From Pseudomonas mucidolens (GTDB lineage Bacteria > Pseudomonadota > Gammaproteobacteria > Pseudomonadales > Pseudomonadaceae): a stretch of 64,000 nucleotides of DNA. The notes beneath the pieces are model-generated. The model worked only from the letters and a program-made list of their open reading frames with translations. It did not search any database and was not told the origin of the DNA. The translations under genes and the position numbers were made by a program. How positions within the stretch are numbered: position 1 is the first letter of the stretch; each line of letters opens with the position of its first letter. The stretch lies in contig NZ_LT629802.1 in the NCBI RefSeq assembly GCF_900106045.1, positions 5,270,001 through 5,334,000 on the forward strand, written 5' to 3'. This document shows positions 1 through 9,422 of the stretch, piece after piece.

Positions 1-2
1 AG

Positions 3-290
3 CGTCTACGTGAGTTGGCGGATCACCCGTTGGTGGGCGAAGTACGCGGTGTCGGCATGCTGGGTGCCATCGAGCTGGTGCAAGACAAGGCGACGCGCAA
101 GCGTTATGAAGGCAAGGGCGTGGGCATGATCTGCCGTACCTTCTGCTTCGAGAATGGCCTGATCATGCGCGCCGTGGGCGACACCATGATCATTTCGCCG
201 CCGCTGGTGATCAGCAAGGCCGAGATTGACGAGCTGGTGACCAAGGCTCGCCAATGCCTGGACCTGACCTTGGCGGCATTGCAAGGCTAA
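3..290 (+). CDS. spuC: Putrescine/polyamine-pyruvate aminotransferase, C-terminal part (SpuC)
   Basis: C-terminal 95 residues of a class III, PLP-dependent aminotransferase; the 5' end lies outside the window. The visible part has the family's small-domain features: a GEVRGVGMLGAIELV strand, the FCFENGLIMRAVGD region, and the closing ISPPLVISKAEIDELV helix. SpuC transfers the amino group of putrescine and related diamines to pyruvate in the cytoplasm. The identification as SpuC rests mainly on position: it is directly upstream of a complete spuDEFGH transporter set, as in P. aeruginosa. Another class III aminotransferase cannot be excluded because the PLP lysine region is not visible. Confidence 0.8.
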   Translation, partial: RLRELADHPLVGEVRGVGMLGAIELVQDKATRKRYEGKGVGMICRTFCFENGLIMRAVGDTMIISPPLVISKAEIDELVTKARQCLDLTLAALQG

Positions 291-302
291 GTGCTAGGCT
301 CA

Positions 303-331
303 GGACGGAACGGCCAGCAGGCTTTCCGTCC
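303..331 (+). terminator. Hairpin after spuC (weak terminator or attenuator)
   Basis: Eight-base arms GGACGGAA and TTCCGTCC enclose a 13-base loop just downstream of the spuC stop. No clear T-run follows, so it may be a weak terminator, an attenuator ahead of spuD, or an RNA-stabilising hairpin. Confidence 0.35.
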
Positions 332-489
332 GGGTGGTTATAAAAGAATGGGGCTTTGGTTGAAAGCCGGCCCCTGAACTTGCCAGACTGTCGCCCTGTT
401 TTGTTGCCCTTCCTGGGCCACCAAAACATGCAACTCTTTAATAGACAAAAATGCTGTGGCCCAAAAAAGAAAAATTGGAGCATGACCGA

Positions 490-1602
490 ATGAAGGCATT
501 AGGTTTGAAGAACGCTGGCAAGACCCTCCTGGCTTTGTCCATGATGGGTGTAATGGCAGGCACGGCCCAGGCCGCCGACAAAGTGCTGCACGTTTATAAC
601 TGGTCCGATTACATTGCACCGGACACTGTCGCCGAGTTTGAAAAAGAGTCTGGCATCAAGGTGGTGTACGACGTTTTCGACAGCAACGAAACCCTGGAAG
701 CCAAGCTGCTGGCTGGCAAGTCCGGGTATGACATCGTGATTCCCTCGAACAACTTCCTCGCCAAGCAGATCAAGGCCGGTGTTTATCAGGAGCTGGACAA
801 GTCCAGGCTGCCGAACTGGAAGAACCTGGATACCGATCTGCTCAAGGCCGTTGGCGACGCCAGCGACAAAGGCAACAAGCACGCGTTTCCCTACATGTGG
901 GGCACCATCGGCATCGGCTACAACCCGGACAAGGTCAAGGCTGCGCTGGGCGTCGACAAGATCGACTCGTGGGACGTGCTGTTCAAGCCCGAGAACATCG
1001 CCAAACTCAAAGGCTGTGGCGTGAGTTTCCTCGACTCACCGACCGAAATGATTCCCGCCGCCTTGCATTACCTGGGCTACCCGACCGACACCACCGACAA
1101 AAAACAACTGGCTGAAGCCGAAGCGTTGTTCCTCAAGATTCGTCCTTCGGTGGGTTACTTCCATTCCTCCAAGTACATCTCTGACCTCGCCAACGGCAAC
1201 ATCTGCGTCGCCGTGGGTTACTCGGGCGACCTGGAACAATCCAAGTCCCGCGCTGCCGAAGCCGGCGGCAAAGTCAAAGTCTCCTACGTCATTCCCAAGG
1301 AAGGTGCAGGCAGCTTCTACGACATGGTCGCTATTCCTAAAGATGCCGAAAACCTCGACGCGGCCTACCAGTTCATGAACTACCTGATGCAGCCTGAAGT
1401 CATGGCCGAGATCACCAACAGCGTCCGTTTCCCGAACGGCAACAAGGCCGCCACGCCGCTGGTGAACAAAGATATCTCGGGTGATCCGAGCATCTATCCG
1501 TCGGACGAAGTGAAAGCCAAGCTGTATGCCATCAGCGATCTGCCGCCCACTACCCTGCGGACGCTGACGCGCAGTTGGACCAAGATCAAATCGGGCAAAT
1601 AA
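490..1602 (+). CDS. spuD: Polyamine ABC transporter, periplasmic binding protein (SpuD/PotF type)
   Basis: Periplasmic polyamine-binding protein of 370 aa that delivers ligand to the SpuFGH importer. Residues 1-28 are a signal peptide ending TAQA. The mature start [10 protein letters not shown] is the PotF/SpuD hallmark whose aromatic and acidic residues line the ligand pocket. The ATG at 490 is preferred over an in-frame start 39 bases upstream because GGAG lies about nine bases before it and the signal peptide begins there. In P. aeruginosa SpuD prefers putrescine and SpuE spermidine; assigning putrescine here is by position. A REPIN separates it from the paralogue downstream. Confidence 0.9.
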   Translation: MKALGLKNAGKTLLALSMMGVMAGTAQAADKVLHVYNWSDYIAPDTVAEFEKESGIKVVYDVFDSNETLEAKLLAGKSGYDIVIPSNNFLAKQIKAGVYQELDKSRLPNWKNLDTDLLKAVGDASDKGNKHAFPYMWGTIGIGYNPDKVKAALGVDKIDSWDVLFKPENIAKLKGCGVSFLDSPTEMIPAALHYLGYPTDTTDKKQLAEAEALFLKIRPSVGYFHSSKYISDLANGNICVAVGYSGDLEQSKSRAAEAGGKVKVSYVIPKEGAGSFYDMVAIPKDAENLDAAYQFMNYLMQPEVMAEITNSVRFPNGNKAATPLVNKDISGDPSIYPSDEVKAKLYAISDLPPTTLRTLTRSWTKIKSGK

Positions 1603-1612
1603 GCAAAAACCG

Positions 1613-1710
1613 GTAGGAGCGAGCGTGCTCGCGAAAAACTCAAATGCGCCGCGGGGTGCCTGATGCCCCGCGTTATCGTTGACGACCTTTGCGAGCTAGC
1701 TCGCTCCTAC
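1613..1710. repeat. REPIN a (GTAG-type REP doublet) inside the spu operon
   Basis: Two inverted REP units, starting GTAGGAGCGAGCGTGCTCGC and ending with a near-complement (GCGAGCTAGCTCGCTCCTAC), are separated by about 50 bases. Each arm is itself a hairpin. It belongs to the family at 16847, 23261, 26180, 40499, 45121, 50096, 50761 and 52258. Lying between spuD and spuE, it could stabilise or partly terminate the spuD message. Confidence 0.9.
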
Positions 1711-1834
1711 AACAAATTAAATGACAGAAAGTTTTGCCGGATCGGTTTATCGAAGGTAAGTTGCGCGCCGGTTTTGTTGTCGGGCGGTGAAACGACCCTG
1801 CAATTCGGGCAACAACTTAGGCCCAACTAATTGA

Positions 1835-2941
<1,107 letters not shown>

Positions 2942-2954
2942 GACTCAAACTATC

Positions 2955-2996
2955 CAGAGTTCGCCCGTCTGGGGCGAGCTGCACTCTTTTTTGTTG
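2955..2996 (+). terminator. Hairpin with T-run between spuE and spuF
   Basis: TCGCCC pairs with GGGCGA, flanked by an imperfect AGAG/CTCT extension and followed by TTTTTT. It resembles a leaky intrinsic terminator that would keep binding-protein mRNA more abundant than transporter mRNA. Assigned by eye only. Confidence 0.45.
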
Positions 2997-3008
2997 GGAG
3001 TTTCGTAA

Positions 3009-4151
3009 ATGGCAGTTGCCTCCGGCGCCTATAAGAAAGCCCTCGAGGGCGACCAGACACCGAAAAAGGTGTTGGTCAAAATCGACCGGGTCACGAAAAA
3101 GTTCGACGAGACGATTGCCGTGGACGATGTGTCCCTGGAGATCAAGAAAGGCGAGATTTTCGCCTTGCTCGGCGGTTCGGGTTCGGGCAAGTCCACCTTG
3201 CTGCGTATGCTCGCAGGTTTCGAGCGCCCGACTGAGGGGCGGATTTTCCTCGACGGTGTCGACATCACCGACATGCCGCCGTATGAGCGTCCGATCAACA
3301 TGATGTTCCAGTCCTACGCGTTGTTCCCGCACATGACCGTGGCGCAGAACATCGCGTTCGGCCTGCAGCAGGACAAGATCCCTAAGGCGGAAGTCGAAGC
3401 GCGCGTGGCCGAGATGCTCAAGCTGGTACAGATGAGTCAGTTCGCCAAGCGCAAACCGCATCAGTTGTCTGGCGGCCAGCGCCAGCGGGTGGCGCTGGCA
3501 CGTTCCCTGGCCAAGCGTCCGAAACTGTTGCTGCTCGATGAGCCCATGGGCGCCCTGGACAAGAAGCTGCGTTCGCAGATGCAGCTGGAGCTTGTTGAGA
3601 TCATCGAGCGCGTCGGCGTGACCTGTGTGATGGTGACACACGATCAGGAAGAGGCCATGACCATGGCCGAGCGCATCGCGATCATGCACCTGGGCTGGAT
3701 CGCCCAGATCGGCAGCCCGATCGATATCTACGAAACCCCGACCAGCCGTCTGGTGTGTGAGTTCATCGGCAACGTCAACATCTTCGAAACCCTGGTGGTG
3801 GACGACGCCGAAGGTCACGCGGTGCTCGAGTGTGCTGACCTGGATCGCAACATCTACGTAGGTCACGGCATCGCCACTGCGGTGGAAGACAAGTCGGTGA
3901 CTTACGCGATTCGCCCGGAAAAGCTGCTGGTCACCTCCGAAATGCCGACCTGCGAGCACAACTGGTCCAGCGGCAAGGTCCACGACATCGCGTACCTCGG
4001 CGGTCACTCGGTGTTCTACGTGGAGTTGCCGAGCGGCAAGCTGGTGCAGTCCTTCGTCGCCAACGCCGAGCGCCGTGGCCAGCGGCCGACCTGGGGTGAT
4101 CAGGTTTACGTGTGGTGGGAAGACGACAGCGGCGTGGTACTGCGCTCATGA
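3009..4151 (+). CDS. spuF: Polyamine ABC transporter ATP-binding protein (SpuF/PotA)
   Basis: Cytoplasmic ATPase of the spermidine/putrescine importer, 380 aa. Walker A GGSGSGKST is at residues 55-63, signature LSGGQRQR near 153, Walker B LLLLDEPMGALD near 173, followed by the switch histidine in MVTHDQEEAM. The C-terminal third (from about 250) is the TOBE domain typical of PotA/MalK ATPases, with the segment IRPEKLLV. Its TGA overlaps the ATG of the next gene (ATGA), showing translational coupling with the permeases. Confidence 0.93.
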   Translation: MAVASGAYKKALEGDQTPKKVLVKIDRVTKKFDETIAVDDVSLEIKKGEIFALLGGSGSGKSTLLRMLAGFERPTEGRIFLDGVDITDMPPYERPINMMFQSYALFPHMTVAQNIAFGLQQDKIPKAEVEARVAEMLKLVQMSQFAKRKPHQLSGGQRQRVALARSLAKRPKLLLLDEPMGALDKKLRSQMQLELVEIIERVGVTCVMVTHDQEEAMTMAERIAIMHLGWIAQIGSPIDIYETPTSRLVCEFIGNVNIFETLVVDDAEGHAVLECADLDRNIYVGHGIATAVEDKSVTYAIRPEKLLVTSEMPTCEHNWSSGKVHDIAYLGGHSVFYVELPSGKLVQSFVANAERRGQRPTWGDQVYVWWEDDSGVVLRS

Positions 4152-5068
4152 ACATGCGCAAATTCAAGCGGCGCTTGCACCGCATAGTCCCCAGTGGCAA
4201 GCAGGTGGTCATCGGGATTCCGTTCCTGTGGCTGTTTCTGTTCTTCGCGCTGCCGTTCTTCATTGTTTTGAAGATCAGCTTCGCCGAAGCCGACGTGGCG
4301 ATTCCGCCTTACACCGAGATCTACACCTACGTTGAGCAGAAGCTGCAATTGGTGCTGAACCTGGCCAATTACAGTTTGCTGGCGGGCGATGACCTGTACA
4401 TCGCCGCGTACCTCGGCTCGCTGAAAATGGCATTTTTCAGCACGTTGCTGTGTCTGCTGATCGGCTACCCGATGGCCTACGGTATCGCCACCGCGCGCAA
4501 GGAAATGCAAACCGTGCTGGTGCTGCTGATCATGATGCCGACCTGGACGGCGATCCTGATCCGTGTGTATGCGTGGATGGGCATCCTCAGCAACAACGGT
4601 TTGCTCAACGGCTTCCTGATGTCCATGGGGTTGATCAACGAGCCGTTGCAGATCCTCAACACCAATATCGCGGTATATATCGGTGTGGTCTATTCGTACC
4701 TGCCGTTCATGATCCTGCCGCTGTACGCCAACCTGGTTAAACATGACCAGAGCTTGCTGGAGGCCGCATCCGACCTGGGCTCGAGCACCTTCAACAGTTT
4801 CTGGAAAATCACCGTGCCGCTGTCCAAGAACGGCATTATCGCCGGCTGCATGCTGGTGTTTATCCCGGTAGTGGGCGAGTTCGTGATCCCCGAACTGCTG
4901 GGCGGTCCGGAAACGCTGATGATCGGTAAAGTGTTGTGGCAGGAATTCTTCAACAACCGTGACTGGCCGGTGGCGTCTGCCCTGGCAGTGGTGATGCTGG
5001 CGATCCTGATCGTGCCGATCATCCTGTTTAACCGCAGCCAGGCCAAAGAGATGGAGGGCAAGGTATGA
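4148..5068 (+). CDS. spuG: Polyamine ABC transporter permease (SpuG/PotB)
   Basis: First inner-membrane permease subunit, 306 aa with about six membrane segments. The start at 4148 overlaps the spuF stop and gives the basic N-terminus MNMRKFKRR followed by a long hydrophobic segment, as in PotB/PotH. The EAASDLGSSTFNSFWKITVPL stretch is the EAA loop that contacts the ATPase. Its end overlaps spuH by four bases. Confidence 0.92.
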   Translation: MNMRKFKRRLHRIVPSGKQVVIGIPFLWLFLFFALPFFIVLKISFAEADVAIPPYTEIYTYVEQKLQLVLNLANYSLLAGDDLYIAAYLGSLKMAFFSTLLCLLIGYPMAYGIATARKEMQTVLVLLIMMPTWTAILIRVYAWMGILSNNGLLNGFLMSMGLINEPLQILNTNIAVYIGVVYSYLPFMILPLYANLVKHDQSLLEAASDLGSSTFNSFWKITVPLSKNGIIAGCMLVFIPVVGEFVIPELLGGPETLMIGKVLWQEFFNNRDWPVASALAVVMLAILIVPIILFNRSQAKEMEGKV

Positions 5069-5949
5069 AGCGCTTCAGTTTCTCCAGCTTCATGCTGGTC
5101 GTAGGGCTGCTGTTCATCTACCTGCCGATGCTGATCCTGGTGATCTATTCGTTCAACGAATCGAAGCTGGTGACGGTGTGGGGCGGCTGGTCGATCAAGT
5201 GGTATGTCGGCCTTTTGGATAACACCCAATTGATGGGCTCGGTTGCCCGTTCCCTGGAAATCGCCTGCTACACGGCGGTGGCCGCGGTGGCGTTGGGTAC
5301 GTTAGCGGCGTTCGTGCTGACGCGTATCAACCAGTTCAAGGGCCGTACGCTGTTCGGCGGCCTGGTGACCGCGCCGCTGGTGATGCCCGAAGTGATCACC
5401 GGTCTGTCGTTGTTGCTGCTGTTCGTGGCGATGGCGCAGATGATCGGCTGGCCCCAGGAACGGGGCATCCTCACCATCTGGATCGCCCACACCACGTTCT
5501 GTGCGGCGTATGTGGCGGTGGTGGTGTCGGCGCGCTTGCGTGAGCTGGACCTGTCGATCGAAGAAGCGGCGATGGATCTGGGCGCGCGGCCGTGGAAGGT
5601 GTTCTTCCTGATCACCATCCCGATGATCGCGCCGTCGTTGGCAGCGGGCGGCATGATGTCGTTCGCGCTGTCCCTGGATGACCTGGTATTGGCCAGCTTC
5701 GTCTCGGGGCCGGGTTCTACCACGTTGCCGATGGAAGTGTTCTCGGCTGTGCGCCTGGGGGTAAAACCCGAGATCAATGCCGTGGCCAGCCTGATCCTGT
5801 TGGCGGTGTCACTGGTGACCTTCCTGGTGTGGTTTTTCAGCCGCCGGGCCGAAGAACGTCGCAAGAAAGCGATCCAGCAGGCCATCGAAGAAGCGGCAGC
5901 GGATGGTTGGAAACAGCCGGACGTACGTCGGGCTCCCGCACCGGTCTAA
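5065..5949 (+). CDS. spuH: Polyamine ABC transporter permease (SpuH/PotC)
   Basis: Second inner-membrane permease subunit, 294 aa, PotC/PotI type with six predicted membrane segments. The EAA loop EEAAMDLGARPWKVFFLITI is followed by the conserved LDDLVLASFVSGPGSTTLPM region. It overlaps spuG by ATGA and is the last gene of the operon. The charged C-terminus (RRAEERRKKAIQQAIEEAA) is cytoplasmic. Transcription then runs into a dense repeat region. Confidence 0.92.
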   Translation: MKRFSFSSFMLVVGLLFIYLPMLILVIYSFNESKLVTVWGGWSIKWYVGLLDNTQLMGSVARSLEIACYTAVAAVALGTLAAFVLTRINQFKGRTLFGGLVTAPLVMPEVITGLSLLLLFVAMAQMIGWPQERGILTIWIAHTTFCAAYVAVVVSARLRELDLSIEEAAMDLGARPWKVFFLITIPMIAPSLAAGGMMSFALSLDDLVLASFVSGPGSTTLPMEVFSAVRLGVKPEINAVASLILLAVSLVTFLVWFFSRRAEERRKKAIQQAIEEAAADGWKQPDVRRAPAPV

Positions 5950-5952
5950 AAA

Positions 5953-6218
5953 TGTGGGAGCTGGCTTGCCTGCGATAGCGGTATCTATACAAATTTGCCG
6001 CAACGCATAAATTCAAGCAGACGGGGCTGTCGTGGCGAGCGGGCTTGCCGGAACGCCGTATCGCCCGCGCTGGGCTGCGAAGCAGCCCCAGTAAGCCGAA
6101 TGCGATGTATCAGATACACCGTAGCGGCTGGTTTTGGGGCTGCTTCACGGCCTGAGCTCCTCCCTCAACATGCTTTCGTTGCTTGCGGTGCTGTCATCAA
6201 AGGCAAGCCAGCTCCCAC
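5953..6218. repeat. Composite REP-type inverted repeat after spuH, with partial copy of the 62-kb element
   Basis: The outer arms TGTGGGAGCTGGCTTGCC (5953-5970) and GGCAAGCCAGCTCCCAC (6202-6218) are inverted. Inside, about 5978-6157 aligns with 62061-62214: both contain GGTATCTAyACAA, the core TGGCGAGCGGGCTTG, and AGTAAGCCGAATGCG followed by GTATCAGATAC. The right terminal repeat of the 62-kb element is not present. It fills the gap between two convergent genes; no coding sequence was seen. Confidence 0.75.
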
Positions 6219-6240
6219 GCTGGGTTGCATTTAAAGTTGA

Positions 6241-6882
6241 TTAGGCAGTCCACGGCGACTGGCGAATCACCTCGACAAAGTTCATCGGCTTGAACCCCGG
6301 CTCCTGATCCACCAACACATCGGTCTTCACGTTGCCAAACGTGGTCTGCGGGCGATGGCGCAAGCCGTCGGCAAAGGCGCAGATGATGCATTCCTTGAAC
6401 CCTTCGCCCCGTGGATGCGCATGCACCACAGCCTCGCGCTGCACGTGCGTAAACGCGGCGTAGTCCATGCCCAGCACATCCATCTCCACGCCAGCGGTCA
6501 CCAGGGCGACGGTAGGGCGCAGGTGCTTGGGCACGCCAGGCGTGGTGTGCAGGGCAATGGACAACCACACCTGCTCGATATCGTCATCGCTCAACCCGTA
6601 GGGCTTGAGAAAGTCGGCGGCAGCGTTGGCGCCGTCCACTTCAAAACGCTCGTTGTCACTGCGATGGCCAGCCACCAGGCCCAGGTCATGGAACATCGCG
6701 CCGACGTAGAGCAACTCCGGGTTGTAGGTCATATGCCTGCGCTCGCCGCTCAAGGCGCCAAACAGGAAGACGCGACGGGAGTGGTGGTAGAGCAGGTCGG
6801 ATTCAATGTCACGGATGTATTCGGTGGTGGCCTTGGCCAGGGCGCTGTCGGGGATTTTGATGCCGGCGATGGTGCTACTCAT
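6241..6882 (-). CDS. HD-domain protein (cyanamide hydratase-like subfamily)
   Basis: 213-aa cytoplasmic HD-superfamily protein, expected to bind a divalent metal and act as a phosphohydrolase or hydratase. The metal-binding pattern is visible: His33/34 (LYHHSRRV), the FHDLGL doublet at 65-66, and a later HTT (SIALHTTPG). The spacing and the YHHSRRVFLFG segment resemble cyanamide hydratase-like HD proteins. The ATG at 6882 is chosen because GAGG lies about nine bases upstream; an ATG six bases earlier has too short a spacing. It is divergent from a GlxA-type regulator, which may control it. The substrate is unknown. Confidence 0.75.
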   Translation of the reverse strand: MSSTIAGIKIPDSALAKATTEYIRDIESDLLYHHSRRVFLFGALSGERRHMTYNPELLYVGAMFHDLGLVAGHRSDNERFEVDGANAAADFLKPYGLSDDDIEQVWLSIALHTTPGVPKHLRPTVALVTAGVEMDVLGMDYAAFTHVQREAVVHAHPRGEGFKECIICAFADGLRHRPQTTFGNVKTDVLVDQEPGFKPMNFVEVIRQSPWTA

Positions 6883-7100
6883 GGTCATGATCCTCAAGAA
6901 AGCGCTGGGTTGGCGCTGATGGGTGCAGTCTGGACGCGCCTGTGCGCGAGGGCCATCGCGCTGAGGATGCGATCCCGGCCAATGTGCGCTCACATCGTGC
7001 CAAGTGAAATCGGCTAGGGTGTAGCAGGCACTGCTTTCCCGTGAAGCCCCGCTCCCACATTTGTTTGATCGTTTATTCCGATAGAAAAGGTGTGCCATCC

Positions 7101-8066
7101 ATGCACAAAACCGTCGCCATCCTGATCTTTCCCGGCGTCCAGTCACTGGATGTGACCGGTCCCATGGACGTGTTCTGCGAGGCCAATCGCTTCCTGGCGC
7201 CGGAGGATCATTACCAGCTCGAAGTCATCGGCCAGGTCCAGGGCAGCATCGCCTGCTCCAACGGTCTGGCATTGCAGGCACACATCCATTACAGCGAGGC
7301 CCTGCAAGCCTATGACCTGCTGTTGGTGGCCGGCGGCCCGCAGTTACCCTTCGAGGATTTCGGCCCGGGGTTCAATCAGTGGCTGCAGGGCGCCAGTGCC
7401 AGGGCTCGGCGTTTCGGCTCGATCTGCAACGGTGCGTTCATGCTCGCGCGGGCGGGTTTGCTGGAGGGGCGCACGGTCACCACGCACTGGGGCGACGCGG
7501 CGGATCTGGTGCGACTATGCCCCTCGACCCAGGTCGACGCCGACCGCCTGTACGTGCAAGACGCCAACCTCTACACCTCGGCCGGGGTCACGGCGGGCAT
7601 TGACCTGTCGTTGTACCTGCTGGCCCAGGACCACGGCCCGGAAGTGGCCTTGAGCGTGGCCAAGCGCCTGGTGGTGTTTACCCAGCGCAGCGGCGGACAG
7701 TCACAGTTCAGCCCGTTCCTGATGCCCCACGCCGAAGCCAACTCGGCGGTGGCGCAGGTGCAGTTGTACGTGCTGGCGAATCTGACCGGCGACCTGGGCA
7801 TTGCTGACCTGGCCCGCGCAGCCAACATGAGTGCGCGCAACTTTTCGCGGGTATTTGCCCGTGAGGCGCGGATCACCCCGGCGGAGTTTGTCGAGCGGGC
7901 GCGGGTGGACGCGGCGCGGGTGATGCTCGAAAGCAGCAGCGCGCCGCTCAAGACCGTGGCCTATCAATGCGGCTTTCGCGATGCCCAGCACATGCGCAGT
8001 GTGTTCAACCGCCGGCTGGGCGTGACGCCGCAGCAGTTCCGGCTCAACTTTGCGGCGCCGGTTTGA
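7101..8066 (+). CDS. GlxA/FtrA-family AraC transcriptional regulator with DJ-1/PfpI domain
   Basis: 321 aa. Residues 1 to about 190 form a DJ-1/PfpI amidotransferase-like domain; the nucleophile elbow region is SICNGAF, with Cys near 109. Residues about 225-318 carry two AraC helix-turn-helix motifs (DLARAANMSARNFSRVFARE and LKTVAYQCGFRD.QHMRSVF). Such proteins sense small metabolites and activate nearby catabolic genes. The ATG at 7101 follows AAAAGG. It is divergent from the HD protein, its most likely target, and its 3' end overlaps the convergent AhpD-like gene by 23 bases. Confidence 0.85.
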   Translation: MHKTVAILIFPGVQSLDVTGPMDVFCEANRFLAPEDHYQLEVIGQVQGSIACSNGLALQAHIHYSEALQAYDLLLVAGGPQLPFEDFGPGFNQWLQGASARARRFGSICNGAFMLARAGLLEGRTVTTHWGDAADLVRLCPSTQVDADRLYVQDANLYTSAGVTAGIDLSLYLLAQDHGPEVALSVAKRLVVFTQRSGGQSQFSPFLMPHAEANSAVAQVQLYVLANLTGDLGIADLARAANMSARNFSRVFAREARITPAEFVERARVDAARVMLESSSAPLKTVAYQCGFRDAQHMRSVFNRRLGVTPQQFRLNFAAPV

Positions 8067-8397
8067 GCGTGTCGTAGGCTTCCAGCGCACGTAGCGAGTA
8101 GATGTAGGCGGCGCCGGCATTCAGTGAGATGGCAGTGGCCAGCGTTGCGGCGACTTCTTCGCGAGTGGCGCCAGCCTTGATCGCGGCGTCGGCATGTACG
8201 CCGATGCAACCGTCGCAGCGAGTGGTGATCGCCACTGCAATCGAGATCAGTTCGCGGGTCTTGGCATCCAGGACGTGGTTTTCCTCGGCGGCTTCGCCAA
8301 GCGCCATGTAGGCTTTGACCATCTTCGGGTTGCTCTTGCCCAGTGTGCCAAAGGCTTTCTTCACGGTAGGCAGCAAGTCGGACCAGTTATTGAACAT
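8044..8397 (-). CDS. Carboxymuconolactone decarboxylase/AhpD-like protein
   Basis: 117-aa all-helical CMD-family protein. It has the AhpD peroxidase-type residues: Glu49, Cys61 and Cys64 in RCDGCIGVH, and His68. This indicates a redox-active CxxC protein, probably acting in alkylhydroperoxide reduction, rather than a lactone decarboxylase. The ATG at 8397 has AGGA nine bases upstream. A cupin-AraC regulator starts divergently 100 bp away, a common pairing in pseudomonads. Confidence 0.83.
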   Translation of the reverse strand: MFNNWSDLLPTVKKAFGTLGKSNPKMVKAYMALGEAAEENHVLDAKTRELISIAVAITTRCDGCIGVHADAAIKAGATREEVAATLATAISLNAGAAYIYSLRALEAYDTLKPAPQS

Positions 8398-8496
8398 TGC
8401 GATTATTCCTGAACGGGATGGGTGTGAAGCCAGTGTGTGCCGTTCGGGTTTGGCGGTATTGTTCGATCCGCTCAACTTTTTGACCGATATTCGCAA

Positions 8497-9402
8497 ATGA
8501 ACGCTATCGACACCCTGATCACCATGGCCAATCTGCGCGGCAGTCTCGACGTACGTTGCCAGTTCCAGGGCGACTGGGCCTTGGACCATGCGCCCGAGTC
8601 CCTGGGCGTGGCGCCGTATCACATTGTGGTCAGTGGCACCTGCCGCGCCGAGCTTTCGGGCGGGCAGCGAGTGACCCTGGAAGAGGGCGATATCCTGCTG
8701 CTGCCCGGCGGTGCGACTCACCTGTTGCGCAGCCAGGGCGCGACGGTGCCGGCGATGTTACCCAGGGTGATCGACGACGGTGTCCTTCAGGTGCATCGCC
8801 TGGGTGGCGATCAGCCGGAGGTGGAGATGCTCTGTGGCAGCTTTCACTACAACCGCCAGTCGGTGCTGTTCGCGGCGTTGCCGGCGTATCTGGTGGTGTC
8901 CAGCCGGCAATGGCAGGCCGATGGGCAACTGGCGGCCCTGATTGCGCTGATGCGCAGCGAAGCGGATGGCGAACGGCTCGGTGCGCGGTCGTTCATCGAT
9001 GCGTTGTCGGTGGCCCTGTTCACCTTGCTGGTGCGCACCTGGCTGGCACAACAAGCGTCGCTGACGGGGACGTTTACCTTGCTCACCGACAAACGCCTGG
9101 GCCGCGCCTGGCAGGCGATGCTGGCCGCGCCCGGGCATGACTGGACCATCGACAGCCTGGCCGGCGCGGCGTCGATGTCCCGAGCCACGTTCATGCGCGC
9201 GTTTGTCAAAGTGGCGGGCGTATCGCCGTGGGTGCTGCTGACCCAGTTGCGCATGGAGCTGGCGTTCAATCTGTTGCAGCAGTCGCGGTTGAGCCTGACG
9301 GATATCGCCGCCCGGGTGGGTTATCAATCCCAGGCGGCGTTCAGCAAGAAATTCAAGGAGGCGTATGGCCAGGCGCCCGGTCGGATGCGCAACGCAGATT
9401 AA
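8497..9402 (+). CDS. AraC-family regulator with N-terminal cupin domain
   Basis: 301 aa. Residues 1 to about 180 are an AraC-type cupin sensor (EEGDILLLPGGATHLL); the C-terminal 100 residues carry the paired helix-turn-helix (IDSLAGAASMSRATFMRAF; LTDIAARVGYQSQAAFSKKF). The ATG at 8497 is preferred over an in-frame codon 60 bases upstream because the cupin domain begins right after it. Divergent orientation to the AhpD-like gene suggests it controls that gene. The effector is unknown. Confidence 0.83.
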   Translation: MNAIDTLITMANLRGSLDVRCQFQGDWALDHAPESLGVAPYHIVVSGTCRAELSGGQRVTLEEGDILLLPGGATHLLRSQGATVPAMLPRVIDDGVLQVHRLGGDQPEVEMLCGSFHYNRQSVLFAALPAYLVVSSRQWQADGQLAALIALMRSEADGERLGARSFIDALSVALFTLLVRTWLAQQASLTGTFTLLTDKRLGRAWQAMLAAPGHDWTIDSLAGAASMSRATFMRAFVKVAGVSPWVLLTQLRMELAFNLLQQSRLSLTDIAARVGYQSQAAFSKKFKEAYGQAPGRMRNAD

Positions 9403-9422
9403 AACTGTGGGAGGGTGTTTCG

